Of a stretch of 64,000 nucleotides of DNA, positions 1 through 8,424 are shown piece after piece. The DNA is taken from NCBI GenBank assembly GCA_050331115.1, contig JBHJHD010000043.1, positions 62,001-126,000 on the forward strand. Reading direction: 5' to 3'. The notes beneath the pieces are model-generated. The model saw nothing but the letters and a program-made list of their open reading frames with translations, had not been told where the DNA came from and ran no database searches. A program made the position numbers and the translations under genes. Every line of letters begins with the position of its first letter. The stretch's first letter is position 1. This DNA is from JBCCAG01 sp050331115 (lineage in GTDB: Bacteria; Cyanobacteriota; Cyanobacteriia; CAKZMO01).

Positions 1-1084
1 TGCCCGCTGGACGCAGCTCGAAGTGCTGCTTCACCAGGGTCAGCAGGTGGTCGTCCTCGACTCGACCGGTGCCAAAGGTCTCCACCAGAATGCTGACGGG
101 ACGAGCTACCCCAATGGCGTAGCTGAGCTGAACTTCACACTTGTCGGCCAACCCTGCGGCCACGATATTCTTGGCTACGTAGCGGCAGGCATAGGCTGCG
201 CTGCGGTCGACTTTGGTGGGGTCCTTTCCAGAAAAGGCTCCACCGCCGTGGCGAGAGTAGCCGCCGTAGGTGTCGACGATAATCTTGCGACCCGTCAATC
301 CAGAATCTCCCTGAGGCCCGCCAATGACAAATTTACCGGTCGGGTTTACCAGAAAGCGCGTGCTGCTATCGGGCTGCACGGCCTGACCCTCCAGCACTGG
401 CTTGATCACGTGCTCCCAAAGATCGTCTCTGATGCGGTTTTGTACAGCCGATTCATCAGTAGCGCCCGAGATAGACGGCGTGTGCTGAGTCGACACTAGA
501 ATAGTGTCGATGCCTACGGGCCTGCCGTCCTCGTAGGCGATCGTCACTTGGGTCTTACCATCGGGCCGCAGATAGGGCAGCATCCCCGTCTTGCGGACGG
601 CCGCTAGCTTGCGGGATACCCGGTGGGACAGGCTGATGGGCAGCGGCATTAGCTCTGGCGTCTCGCTGCAGGCAAACCCGAACATTAGGCCCTGATCTCC
701 AGCGCCAATGCGGTCGAGGGCCTCATCGCTCGAGTCCTCTCGCATTTCGTGGGCCGTGTCCACGCCTTGGGCAATGTCGGGGGATTGGGCATCCAAAGCC
801 ACGATCACAGAACAGCTGTCTGCAGAAAAGCCGTTGGTCGCATCGGTGTAGCCGATCTCAGCAATTTTGCGGCGGGCCAGATCGACGTAGTTGACCTGAG
901 CCTTTGACGAGATTTCTCCTGTGATTAGCACCAGCCCGGTGTTGACGACGACCTCAGCGGCAACGCGGCTGCTAATGTCCTGCGCCAGTAGTTCATCCAC
1001 AATGGTGTCCGAAATCTGATCGCAGATTTTGTCGGGATGGCCTTCGGTAACGGACTCAGACGTAAAAAGGTAACGACGCGGCAA
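1..1084 (-). CDS. metK: S-adenosylmethionine synthetase, 3' end cut by window edge
   Basis: Makes S-adenosylmethionine from methionine and ATP in the cytoplasm. The minus-strand frame reads RRYLFTSESVTEGHPDKICDQ at its start, the ATP-binding N-terminus of MetK, then IGAGDQGLMFGFA and GGAFSGKDPTKVDRSAAYA, both family signatures. About 361 codons are present; the C-terminus lies beyond position 1. There is no ATG or GTG after the in-frame upstream stop: the only suitable start is TTG at 1084-1082, with GAGG (1096-1093) eight bases upstream, giving MPRRYLFTSE. The gene is read in the same direction as the HAD gene and rpsA upstream. Identity is certain; the TTG start is inferred. Confidence 0.95.
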   Translation of the reverse strand, partial: MPRRYLFTSESVTEGHPDKICDQISDTIVDELLAQDISSRVAAEVVVNTGLVLITGEISSKAQVNYVDLARRKIAEIGYTDATNGFSADSCSVIVALDAQSPDIAQGVDTAHEMREDSSDEALDRIGAGDQGLMFGFACSETPELMPLPISLSHRVSRKLAAVRKTGMLPYLRPDGKTQVTIAYEDGRPVGIDTILVSTQHTPSISGATDESAVQNRIRDDLWEHVIKPVLEGQAVQPDSSTRFLVNPTGKFVIGGPQGDSGLTGRKIIVDTYGGYSRHGGGAFSGKDPTKVDRSAAYACRYVAKNIVAAGLADKCEVQLSYAIGVARPVSILVETFGTGRVEDDHLLTLVKQHFELRPAG

Positions 1085-1215
1085 GGAAACAGCCTCACAG
1101 TTTACTTGGGTTTACGGCTCGAGCGGCAGGAGAGTTCAACCTGTATCGCTTTATCAGTGGCGCAATTCTTGATTGATTCTACCTGGTTGTGGCTCCGACG
1201 CATAGATTTTACCGA

Positions 1216-1962
1216 CTAAGGTGAAATCTGGAGCTGCAGCGCGGTCAAGACAGAAGCTACAGCGTGGGCATCGGCCCGCGCCTTGGGATCGCCGCTGCCT
1301 CGGTCAATCAGGACGCAGCCAGCGGTTTCAGCCTGGCGCGCCAGATCGACGTCGGCCTGTGAGTCTCCGACGATGAGCATCTGCTGTGGCGCGACCGCTA
1401 AAGCGTCACAGGCCCACAGCAGAAATTCTTTCTCTGGTTTAGCGCGCTGGCGATCGCTTCCCAGCATTAGGTCAAAGTAGGTTGCCAGCGCGTAATGCTC
1501 AACAAACTGCTCCACATTATCCGTCGTGTCGGCGGAGGCAATGCCAAGCCGAAGGCCGGCCTCGCACAGCCGCCGTAGGCAGGGAACGGCGTCCCCAAAA
1601 AGGGGCGTGTGGGCGGCCTTATCAGACCAGGTGGCATCCGCCTCAGCAAAGCTGGTGTGGACAATTGCCAACGCCTCACGCCAGCCCCGCCCCGTTTCGG
1701 AGACGTAGGCCGCAGCGGCGACCGAAGTCTCCCAGCGGCTGCCTACTGCCATCAGACCAGCGGGGTCAATGCCGTCATCCAAGATGCCCATCGCCATCAG
1801 CAGCGGCTCTTGCACGCCGGGAATGCGAGCGTCGATCAGCCGAGCGCGGCGACGCCCTAGGCCAACCAAGAAATTTCCAGTATTAGCAAGCGTGCCGTCC
1901 TTGTCGAACAGAACGGCACGGACATCGTCAAACAGGCGATCGCCACAGCGAATCGAAACCAT
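1216..1962 (-). CDS. HAD-superfamily hydrolase (phosphatase-like)
   Basis: A 248-residue haloacid-dehalogenase-fold hydrolase, probably a small-molecule phosphatase; substrate unknown. Motif I is FDKDGTL near residue 20 (nucleophile Asp plus acid/base Asp), motif II is the IASAD segment, motif III is the conserved Lys in RAKPEKEF, and motif IV is VGDSQADVDLA near residue 200. The helical insert between motifs I and II is a C1-type cap, so this belongs to the Gph/PGMB-like subfamily. The longest frame opens with TTG at 1968; ATG at 1962 two codons later is preferred. It lies between rpsA and metK on the same strand, but a gap of 131 bases to metK suggests metK has its own promoter. Confidence 0.85.
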   Translation of the reverse strand: MVSIRCGDRLFDDVRAVLFDKDGTLANTGNFLVGLGRRRARLIDARIPGVQEPLLMAMGILDDGIDPAGLMAVGSRWETSVAAAAYVSETGRGWREALAIVHTSFAEADATWSDKAAHTPLFGDAVPCLRRLCEAGLRLGIASADTTDNVEQFVEHYALATYFDLMLGSDRQRAKPEKEFLLWACDALAVAPQQMLIVGDSQADVDLARQAETAGCVLIDRGSGDPKARADAHAVASVLTALQLQISP

Positions 1963-2090
1963 GACCAAATCGGCATAAACTTCAGCAGCCTACAAGCGCG
2001 CTGAGGCGCTTAACCTAGAGTACGCTACCGTGGGGCCGCTTCTCCAAGTGGATAATAGTTTACTGACCGCTGACCGCTGGTCTGCACTTG

Positions 2091-3071
2091 CTAATCGGTT
2101 GCTGCTACGGCTTCGTCTTCCATGCTCTCCTCCCCAGCGCCGTTGAGATCGGAGCCTTGGGACTGATTCAGCACCCGCTCCCGATACTTCTCGGCCATTT
2201 CCTCAGCCTTGTCGTAGACTAGGTCCGGATTCTTAACCATGTCTCCGGGCTCAGGTTCAAGCTGCTTTGTCGACAACGAGATTCGGCCCCGCTCGGCATC
2301 CAGGTCGATAATCATGACCTTAATTTCATCGTTCACGTTGAATACGCTGTGGGGCGTATCGATGTGATCGTGGGAAATTTCTGAGATGTGCAGCAGTCCG
2401 CTAACGCCACCGATGTCGATGAAGGCACCGTAGGGCTTGAGGCCGCGAACGTTGCCGATAACAACTTCGCCCACCTCGAGACGGTTCATCTTGCGCTCAA
2501 CGAGGGCGCGTCTATGGCTCAGGACCAAGCGGTTTCGATCTTCGTCAACTTCCAAAAACTTGAGGGGTAGCTCTTCGGCCACCAAATCTTCCTTGGGCTT
2601 TCGGGTGCTGATGTGAGAACCCGGAATAAAGCCACGCAGCCCTTCGATTCGGACCAGTGCCCCACCTCGGTTAGTTGCAAACACAGCGGAGCGGACGGTT
2701 GCATCTTCAGCCTTAAGTTGGCGGACCCGTTCCCAGGCGCGCATGTACTCAATGCGGCGGATTGACAGCGTCAGCTGACCGTCTTCATTTTCGTCGGTGA
2801 GAATGAAAAACTCACGCGTTTCATCGGTCTGCAGCACCTCTTCAGGGCCGTCAATTCGGTTGATTGACATCTCCTGAATCGGGATGTATGCAGCGGTTTT
2901 GGCCCCAATGTCAATCAGCGCTCCTCTCGGCTCTAAGCTAAACACCGTTCCAGCGACGATGTCGCCAGGACTAAAGTGATAATCGTACTTGTCCAGTAAG
3001 GCTGCAAAGTCTTCATGAGTGAAGCCAATGTTCGTTAAGCTGTCTTGTTCTTTTTCTGCTTGTTCCACCAT
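2091..3071 (-). CDS. rpsA: 30S ribosomal protein S1
   Basis: RNA-binding protein of the small ribosomal subunit that helps load mRNA. The 326-residue product has three S1 (OB-fold) repeats: about 36-105 (DIVAGTVFSLEPRGALIDIG), 120-190 (a degenerate copy ending RGFIPGSHIS) and 203-275 (VIGNVRGLKPYGAFIDIGGVSGLLHISEIS). Three or four repeats instead of the six of E. coli is the normal cyanobacterial and chloroplast length. The C-terminal tail after residue 280 is acidic and low-complexity. It starts with ATG at 3071 and is preceded by a 400-base region with no other gene, so a long leader is likely. Confidence 0.95.
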   Translation of the reverse strand: MVEQAEKEQDSLTNIGFTHEDFAALLDKYDYHFSPGDIVAGTVFSLEPRGALIDIGAKTAAYIPIQEMSINRIDGPEEVLQTDETREFFILTDENEDGQLTLSIRRIEYMRAWERVRQLKAEDATVRSAVFATNRGGALVRIEGLRGFIPGSHISTRKPKEDLVAEELPLKFLEVDEDRNRLVLSHRRALVERKMNRLEVGEVVIGNVRGLKPYGAFIDIGGVSGLLHISEISHDHIDTPHSVFNVNDEIKVMIIDLDAERGRISLSTKQLEPEPGDMVKNPDLVYDKAEEMAEKYRERVLNQSQGSDLNGAGEESMEDEAVAATD

Positions 3072-3473
3072 GCGGGCTGTTCCTGATACCTATCTCCGTT
3101 CGTGATACTGCGTTAAAGTTTGGGTTGCCTCTCACCATTGGGCACTAAAGCGGCCCTCTAGGCCACTTTCGACGTTGCGCCGAGGCCAAGCACTCATCAC
3201 CCAGCTTTACCTGCTCAGAAAACTCATTATACGCCTTCTTGAGGTCTCATACCAAATATATGCAAAGTATTTTAGGTCGACCTCGCCTGATCGGTTGGCC
3301 AGTAGCGTAGCCGACAGGATTATAGGTCTGAGGAATGCTGAGCACAGCGCGAGCCGCTTGCGTGGTTCGCGACAGGCTGACGCCGTGCTAACTACTCTGA
3401 AAGGGCTGATATAGCGATGCTAAATTATTCGAGATTGTTCGAGAGCGCTATAGGCATCGATCGCTGAGCAAGG
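3072..3473. other. Intergenic region between nrdR and rpsA
   Basis: About 400 bases without a credible gene. Open frames in either direction show no family signature. It should hold the rpsA promoter and 5' leader (minus strand) and the nrdR 3' end. No strong hairpin or tRNA was seen. Confidence 0.6.
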
Positions 3474-3992
3474 CTAATGGGAAGAGGTATATTCCCGGAC
3501 TTCTGAGGAACCTGACAGCGATAGAGATGGGCGGTCTGTCTCCTCACCCTGCAGATGATTGAGCTCCTCCACAAAGTCACGGATTCCCTGAAACTGACGG
3601 TAGACCGACGCAAAGCGAACGTAGGCGACTTCGTTGAGCTGTCGCAGCTGCGCTAGAACCAAATCACCAAGCTCTTGGCTGGTCACTTCACGGCCCGCCC
3701 GCTGCTGTAGCTCTACCTCGATTTCATCAACAAGATTTTCCTGCTGGACGATTGACAGGTCCGTTTTTTCGGCGGCCCTTGAAACGCCTCTTAAAAGCTT
3801 GGAGCGATCGAAGGCTTCGCGATTGCCGTTCCGTTTGATCACCGTGATCGGAACAAATTCAATACGCTCGTAGGTCGTAAATCGGCGCTTGCAGTCCAGG
3901 CATTCTCGCCTGCGGCGAACGCTCTGACCCGATTCTGCAGAACGAGACTCTAATACTCTATTGTCAGGAAACTGACAAAATGGACACCGCAT
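3474..3992 (-). CDS. nrdR: Transcriptional repressor NrdR (ribonucleotide reductase regulator)
   Basis: A 172-residue zinc-ribbon plus ATP-cone repressor that binds NrdR boxes ahead of ribonucleotide reductase genes when ATP/dATP is bound. The zinc ribbon is visible at residues 3-34 (CPFC...CLDC), followed by RRFTTYERIE and the ATP-cone from about 48 to 138 (VIKRNGNREAFDRSKLLRGVSRAAEK). Length is typical (150-180). ATG at 3992. In this window it lies between psbT and rpsA on the same strand. The perfect hairpin at 4169-4228 separates it from the psbBT unit, so it probably has its own promoter in 3993-4168. Confidence 0.95.
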   Translation of the reverse strand: MRCPFCQFPDNRVLESRSAESGQSVRRRRECLDCKRRFTTYERIEFVPITVIKRNGNREAFDRSKLLRGVSRAAEKTDLSIVQQENLVDEIEVELQQRAGREVTSQELGDLVLAQLRQLNEVAYVRFASVYRQFQGIRDFVEELNHLQGEETDRPSLSLSGSSEVREYTSSH

Positions 3993-4168
3993 AGCTATAC
4001 CTTCCGAACCTTTCGTCGCAAAATCATTTTCAAGCCTAGTAGAGGTAAAATCTCCACTGAAGCCCAGGGTATCACAGTTAAACGCTACTGGTGCCGTTCA
4101 GCGATGAGTTCGCACGCTATTTTATGATCTAGCGGCAGAGTTTACGTGCAGCTAAGATTGCTAGCCTT

Positions 4169-4228
4169 GCCCAAAAACGATTATTGCTTCACCAACAAAC
4201 GTCAGCAAAGCAATAATCGTTTTTGGGC
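4169..4228 (-). terminator. Perfect 21-bp inverted repeat downstream of psbT
   Basis: Arms 4169-4189 and 4208-4228 are exact reverse complements (gcccaaaaacgattattgct plus t, and its complement) with an 18-base loop. The position 80 bases after the psbT stop fits termination or 3'-end protection of the psbB-psbT transcript. The stem contains an A-run/U-run but there is no separate U-tail, so it may act as an RNA stabiliser rather than a classic intrinsic terminator. Confidence 0.7.
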
Positions 4229-4309
4229 CCAAGCTTTAGAAGCGTTCAAGAATTTTGCTCAATCTAAACCCAGGTACTTGGCCTAGATTGGCCTGGAGCT
4301 TAGCCACCT

Positions 4310-4408
4310 TTAGTCTTTGTTAATTCGAGGCGGCTCTCGAAACGCGATCGCAAAAAATAAAACGCCGATGGCACCAGCTAGGACAAGAATGTATGCCACA
4401 CTCTCCAT
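4310..4408 (-). CDS. psbT: Photosystem II reaction centre protein T
   Basis: A 32-residue single-span thylakoid protein at the monomer-monomer interface of photosystem II. Translation from ATG at 4408 gives MESVAYILVLAGAIGVLFFAIAFREPPRINKD, matching the family in length, in the MESVAYI start and in the FFAIAFREPPRI end. It lies 176 bases downstream of psbB on the same strand, the arrangement of cyanobacteria and chloroplasts. The antisense psbN and the psbH that follow in chloroplasts are not found next to it here. Confidence 0.97.
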   Translation of the reverse strand: MESVAYILVLAGAIGVLFFAIAFREPPRINKD

Positions 4409-4485
4409 AACGGTAGGTCCTCTATCAGTTCACATTTGCTGTTAGTTTATCACTAATTCACGCGACAGTGCGGAATAAATAGAAG

Positions 4486-4518
4486 AGCCTGAACGCTTTG
4501 GGTATGAGCGTTCAGGCT
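4486..4518 (-). terminator. Hairpin between psbB and psbT
   Basis: Arms agcctgaacgct (4486-4497) and agcgttcaggct (4507-4518) pair perfectly over 12 bp around a 9-base loop. It lies 67 bases after the psbB stop and 78 before psbT. There is no real U-run after it in the minus-strand direction (ctatttattcc), so partial termination, or a processing/stability element setting the psbB:psbT ratio, is more likely than full termination. Function is inferred. Confidence 0.6.
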
Positions 4519-4584
4519 TCGTTACCAGCGGCGTTGGCGTCAGTCAACTCGGGGTTTGGCTGACGCTACATCGTCCGCCACGCA

Positions 4585-6117
4585 CTAGATTGGCTCTTCG
4601 CGCCGAGTAGATTTATCACCCACCTTCTGGAAGAAGCCCCACTCCACCTGCTCGGGAGATAGGTCGGGGTCGACCCCGGCAAACACGTCGCGGAACAGCG
4701 TCCGAGCACCGTGCCAGATGTGGCCGAAGAAGAACAGCAGCGCGAAAACCGCATGGCCAAAGGTAAACCAGCCTCGGGTGCTCGTCCGGAAGACGCCGTC
4801 GGACTCAAGAGTCTCGGTGTCGAACTCAAACGGCTCACCCAGCTGAGCTTTACGGGCGTAGCGCTTCACAACAGCGGGCTCAGTAAAGGTTTGACCACCC
4901 AGCTCGCCGCCCTGAAAGGCGACGTTGACGCCGGTCTGCTCAAAGCTATACTTCGACTCAGCACGACGGAAGGGAATGTCAGCTCGGACGACGCCATCGC
5001 GGTCGACCAGGATCACTGGGAAGGTTTCGAAGAAGTTAGGCAAACGACGGACCGTAAGGGTGCGGCCCTCACCGTCGGTAAACTCGGGGTGGCCTAGCCA
5101 GCCCTGAGCAATACCGTCGCCCTTATTCATCGGCCCCACGCGGAATAGACCGCCCTTAGCAGGGCTGTTGCCAACGTAGTCGTAGAAAGCAAGCTTCTCG
5201 GGAATGCGTTCCCAAGCCGCTTCTTCGGTGAGGCCCGCAGCCAACCCACCCTGGACGCGCTTGTCGATCTCCTGCTGGAAGTAGCCGCTGTCCCACTGGT
5301 AGCGGGTCGGACCAAACAGCTCGATAGGCGTCGCTGCGCTGCCGTACCACATGGTGCCGGCAACGACGAAGGCGGCAAAGAAGACGGCGGCAATACTGCT
5401 GGAGAGTACCGTCTCGATGTTGCCCATCCGCAGCGCTCGGTAGAGACGCTCGGGCGGACGCACCGTGAGGTGAAACAGTCCAGCAATGATGCCCACGATA
5501 CCCGCTGCAATGTGGTGAGCCACAATGCCGCCAGGGTTGAACGGGTCAAATCCTTCAGGTCCCCAGGCTGGGGCCACCGGCTGGACGCTTCCCGTCACGC
5601 CAAACGGGTCAGAAACCCACATTCCAGGTCCAAACAGACCCGTGAGATGGAATGCGCCGAATCCAAAGCAGAGAAGTCCGGATAGAAATAGATGAATACC
5701 AAACATTTTGGGAAGATCCAGCGCTGGCTCTCCAGTACGCGGATCTCTGAACAGCTCTAGGTCCCAGTAGACCCAGTGCCAGCAAGCGGCCAAAAACAGC
5801 AGGCCAGAAAGCACGATGTGAGCAGCAGCTACCCCTTCAAATGACCAAAAGCCAGGATTAACCGCCGTACCGCCCGTGATGCTCCAGCCACCCCATGATT
5901 CAGTTACGCCCAGGCGAGCCATAAACGGCAGCACAAACATGCCCTGACGCCACATGGGGTTTAGGACCGCATCGCTCGGATCAAAAACAGCTAGCTCGTA
6001 GAGTGCCATCGAGCCAGCCCAGCCCGCTACAAGGGCTGTATGCATTAGGTGTACAGCAATCAGTCGGCCTGGGTCATTAATGACGACTGTGTGTACCCGA
6101 TACCAGGGTAGTCCCAT
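4585..6117 (-). CDS. psbB: Photosystem II CP47 chlorophyll-binding protein
   Basis: Core antenna of photosystem II: six membrane helices binding chlorophyll a, and a large lumenal loop between helices V and VI. The 510-residue product begins MGLPWYRVHTVVINDPGR, the canonical CP47 start, and ends SPEQVEWGFFQKVGDKSTRREEP. Full length, no break. Helix V-VI loop landmarks such as YQWDSGYFQQEIDKRVQ and the late RTSTRGWFTFGHAVFALLFFFGHIWHG segment with its conserved His are present. ATG at 6117 is preceded by an AGGAGG ribosome-binding site about 12 bases upstream. It heads the psbB-psbT unit and is divergent from the ferredoxin gene across a 240-base promoter region. Confidence 0.98.
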   Translation of the reverse strand: MGLPWYRVHTVVINDPGRLIAVHLMHTALVAGWAGSMALYELAVFDPSDAVLNPMWRQGMFVLPFMARLGVTESWGGWSITGGTAVNPGFWSFEGVAAAHIVLSGLLFLAACWHWVYWDLELFRDPRTGEPALDLPKMFGIHLFLSGLLCFGFGAFHLTGLFGPGMWVSDPFGVTGSVQPVAPAWGPEGFDPFNPGGIVAHHIAAGIVGIIAGLFHLTVRPPERLYRALRMGNIETVLSSSIAAVFFAAFVVAGTMWYGSAATPIELFGPTRYQWDSGYFQQEIDKRVQGGLAAGLTEEAAWERIPEKLAFYDYVGNSPAKGGLFRVGPMNKGDGIAQGWLGHPEFTDGEGRTLTVRRLPNFFETFPVILVDRDGVVRADIPFRRAESKYSFEQTGVNVAFQGGELGGQTFTEPAVVKRYARKAQLGEPFEFDTETLESDGVFRTSTRGWFTFGHAVFALLFFFGHIWHGARTLFRDVFAGVDPDLSPEQVEWGFFQKVGDKSTRREEPI

Positions 6118-6356
6118 CGACTACGATCCTCCTATGCTTAAACGGTTTATATGATTGAAGAGTCAAACCTTTGAATGGCTTAAGCTTGCAACTTAGAGCT
6201 TGCTAACCTTAGATAGATTTGACAACTCAATTGTAAAAATGAAAGTGTATAAAGAAGTGTAACCATTGACTGACCCTATTGCAAGGGGTTGATGGAGGAG
6301 CTTTAGCGTCCTCCAGGGAACAAGGATTTTGGTCAAGGCATTCAGGAGCCAGCGTT

Positions 6357-6665
6357 GTGACGATTATTAAGTTTGTTGATGAAGACGTCGAGGCGATCGC
6401 AGCCAGTGGCGCCAATTTGAGGTTTAAAGCGCTAGAGAATAATATTGATATCTACACGTTCACCGGCAAGCTGATGAACTGCGGCGGGTACGGCCAATGC
6501 GGCACCTGCATTGTTGAGGTGCTTGAAGGCATGGGCAACCTCTCGCCGCGCAGCGAGGTTGAAAATCGTAAGCTCAAGAAGTATCCAGAGACCTACCGTC
6601 TGTCTTGTCAGACGATTGTCAACGGGCCGGTTTCGATTCGCACCAAGCCCCAAAAGAAATCCTAG
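6357..6665 (+). CDS. 2Fe-2S ferredoxin-like protein
   Basis: A small cytoplasmic electron carrier of about 102 residues. The cluster ligands are visible as NCGGYGQCGTC (C-x5-C-x2-C) followed by a fourth Cys in RLSCQTIV, the plant/cyanobacterial-type [2Fe-2S] pattern, although the sequence differs from main photosynthetic PetF. An open frame extends back to 6279, but GTG at 6357 (MTIIKFVDED) with AGGAG at 6344-6348 eight bases before it is the better start. Divergent from psbB; psbM follows 113 bases downstream on the same strand. The redox partner is unknown. Confidence 0.88.
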   Translation: MTIIKFVDEDVEAIAASGANLRFKALENNIDIYTFTGKLMNCGGYGQCGTCIVEVLEGMGNLSPRSEVENRKLKKYPETYRLSCQTIVNGPVSIRTKPQKKS

Positions 6666-6778
6666 CCTCAGCGCAATTAAACGAGGTGAGGGTCTAATGT
6701 GAGGCCAATGACCATGAAATCTGTACCAATACCGCAAAGTGGTATGATGCTTGCTGACAGCATTGAGAGCTAGGATCT

Positions 6779-6883
6779 ATGGAAATCAACGATTTGGGTT
6801 TCGTCGCCACTATCCTGTTCGTGTTTGTGCCGACAGTGTTCTTGCTGATTCTATTTATCCAGACCAAGGAAGAATCTCGCTAA
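6779..6883 (+). CDS. psbM: Photosystem II reaction centre protein M
   Basis: A 34-residue single-span photosystem II subunit at the dimer interface. Translation gives MEINDLGFVATILFVFVPTVFLLILFIQTKEESR, matching PsbM in length and in the (V/I)NDLGF start and PTVFLLIL helix. ATG at 6779, TAA at 6881-6883, with a weak AGGA just upstream. It sits between the ferredoxin and lipoprotein genes on the plus strand. Confidence 0.97.
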   Translation: MEINDLGFVATILFVFVPTVFLLILFIQTKEESR

Positions 6884-6902
6884 CCCTCTTACCGCGGGTT
6901 TT

Positions 6903-7343
6903 GTGTCGCCGACCGAGCGCGTGAAACGCATGCTGACTTCGCTGGGGCTCATGGGCTGCACTCTGCTGCTTGTGAGCTGTACCGTTTTGGACGTAGAATT
7001 GTTCCGCTCTTCAAACCCGGGTAACCCACCGCCCACGGGGACTGTAGGCGACTTCAGGCCTGATAACCTCGAAACTGGTGATGAAATTGATGGGCTGTCC
7101 GGCACCTTGCGCGATCGCATTCTCGCTCAGGCTGAGACGGACCTATCGGTTCCCGCCAGCGCTATCCAAATACGCAGCGCTCAGCAACAGACGTGGCCCA
7201 ACGGCTGCTTAGCGCTGCCACAGCCGGATGAGCTGTGCAGCATGGCAATAGTTGAAGGCTGGCGCATTGAGGTCTCAGCTGAAGGCGCAGCCGCTACCTA
7301 TCGAACGGACAATAGCGGGCAGCAGATTCGCCGTGAGCGCTAG
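6903..7343 (+). CDS. Predicted lipoprotein, cyanobacterial hypothetical
   Basis: The N-terminus carries a lipoprotein signal (RMLTSLGLMGCTLLLVSC) with a lipobox ending at Cys 26, so the product should be lipid-anchored outside the plasma membrane. The C-terminal half (about 85-146) has the pattern Q-TWPNGCLALP...DELCSMAIVEGWRIEV...YRTDNSG, a domain I recognise from many cyanobacterial exported proteins of unknown function. The two Cys in this domain could pair. The frame opens at GTG 6903; GTG at 6921 (MKRMLTSLG) gives an equally good signal peptide. It starts 19 bases after psbM, so may be co-transcribed. No function assigned. Confidence 0.75.
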   Translation: MSPTERVKRMLTSLGLMGCTLLLVSCTVLDVELFRSSNPGNPPPTGTVGDFRPDNLETGDEIDGLSGTLRDRILAQAETDLSVPASAIQIRSAQQQTWPNGCLALPQPDELCSMAIVEGWRIEVSAEGAAATYRTDNSGQQIRRER

Positions 7344-7355
7344 CGCAATATTGTG

Positions 7356-7422
7356 TCACTAGCGCTCGAGCAACGCTGTACTACTAGCGCTTGAGCAATT
7401 CCTTACTACTAGCGCTTGGCGG
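7356..7422. repeat. Three tandem ~25-bp direct repeats between convergent genes
   Basis: Copies at 7356-7380 and 7381-7405, and a partial copy at 7406-7422, share the core actagcgct(c/t)gagcaa; the third diverges after actagcgctt. They fill the gap between the lipoprotein stop (7343) and the DUF2993 stop (7431). The lipoprotein stop itself lies in a related gagcgctagcgc. Confidence 0.75.
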
Positions 7423-7430
7423 CTGTGCAC

Positions 7431-8222
7431 TCAATTCTCTGGAACCCGCTCAATCTGCGCATAGCCGCTAAACAGGAGCTGATCACCGCGAGTTTCCAGG
7501 CGGTTGATGCGCATTAACACGCCGTCTAGGTCAAATCGATCTAGGTCGACCATGCCGTTCAAAATATCGGCAAAGACCTCGGATACGATTTTAGAGAGGC
7601 CTTGAACATCGTCGGGCACCGAATCAGAGAGAAATTCAGCGTTTTCGAACAAGATGCGCCGCCGCTTCTCGACCGCCAGGGTCGCCCGCAGGCTAACCGG
7701 GACGTCCTTGCGGTTAGGTAGATCGGTCTTAGCCAAAATTACGACGCCGTTGTCGGGCTGTAGCATCACCCGCACCGCTCTGAAGGAAACGGGTTCGCCC
7801 CCGGAAAGATTGGTCAGCGCTTCAACGTCTACATTCTGCATGCGCTGCTGCACCAGCTCAGCCTCAAAGGCCTGATTGATTGCCTCCTCAGTCAGCACGA
7901 CCTGCGCGACTGCCTGGGTCGGCTGGCGCAGCCGCAGCTTACCCGCTAGCATCGCCCTTACATCAATAGAGACGGCATCGGTCTCAAACGACATGTCATC
8001 CACTTTGAAGGCGCGGCGGATAACTAGCTTCTTGCCCCCCATCTTGAAGCTGTCGACGCTTCCCTGCAGGAGCTTGCTTGACGGCGAGCAGCGAATGGCG
8101 ACATCAACAGACTCGCTAGACGTAAATAGATGCCGGATGGACTGACTGGCAACCGTATTCAGCATACGTTCGCCGAAGTCTGCCCCTGACTGATTTCCTA
8201 GGCCCGTGAGACCTCCTAGCAT
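7431..8222 (-). CDS. DUF2993 (LmeA-like) protein
   Basis: A 263-residue protein with the DUF2993 pattern: an N-terminal region ending in VDVAIRCSPSSKLLQGSVDSFKMGGKKLVIR, a central VLTEEAINQAFEAELVQQRM segment and a C-terminal RFDLDGVLMRINRLETRGDQLLFSGYAQIER. The family includes actinobacterial LmeA, a periplasmic lipid-binding protein; the cyanobacterial members are uncharacterised. No clear signal peptide or membrane span is seen from ATG at 8222. It is divergent from mobA across about 200 bases of AT-rich sequence that should contain both promoters. Confidence 0.8.
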   Translation of the reverse strand: MLGGLTGLGNQSGADFGERMLNTVASQSIRHLFTSSESVDVAIRCSPSSKLLQGSVDSFKMGGKKLVIRRAFKVDDMSFETDAVSIDVRAMLAGKLRLRQPTQAVAQVVLTEEAINQAFEAELVQQRMQNVDVEALTNLSGGEPVSFRAVRVMLQPDNGVVILAKTDLPNRKDVPVSLRATLAVEKRRRILFENAEFLSDSVPDDVQGLSKIVSEVFADILNGMVDLDRFDLDGVLMRINRLETRGDQLLFSGYAQIERVPEN

Positions 8223-8424
8223 ATGATGTCCGGTCCTTTTCTAGCTTGCCTTATTTGTAACAAACAGTTAAGCAAAACGACAATGGTTATTGGGTTTTAG
8301 TATCTGTATCATAACATTAGCTAATTTTTATTAACAATAAATTGACAAAATAGCATTTTTATGGCAGGAGCGACATCTGCTTTTTGTATTAATCCACAGT
8401 ACATCACTCTATCCTGCGCTGCTC

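Noticed and set aside
3300..3400. Possible tRNA in the nrdR-rpsA gap
   Set aside because: No complete cloverleaf: acceptor and T-arm sequences could not be matched.
8386..8402. Possible NtcA site before mobA
   Set aside because: GTA and TAC are present but 11 bases apart instead of 8.
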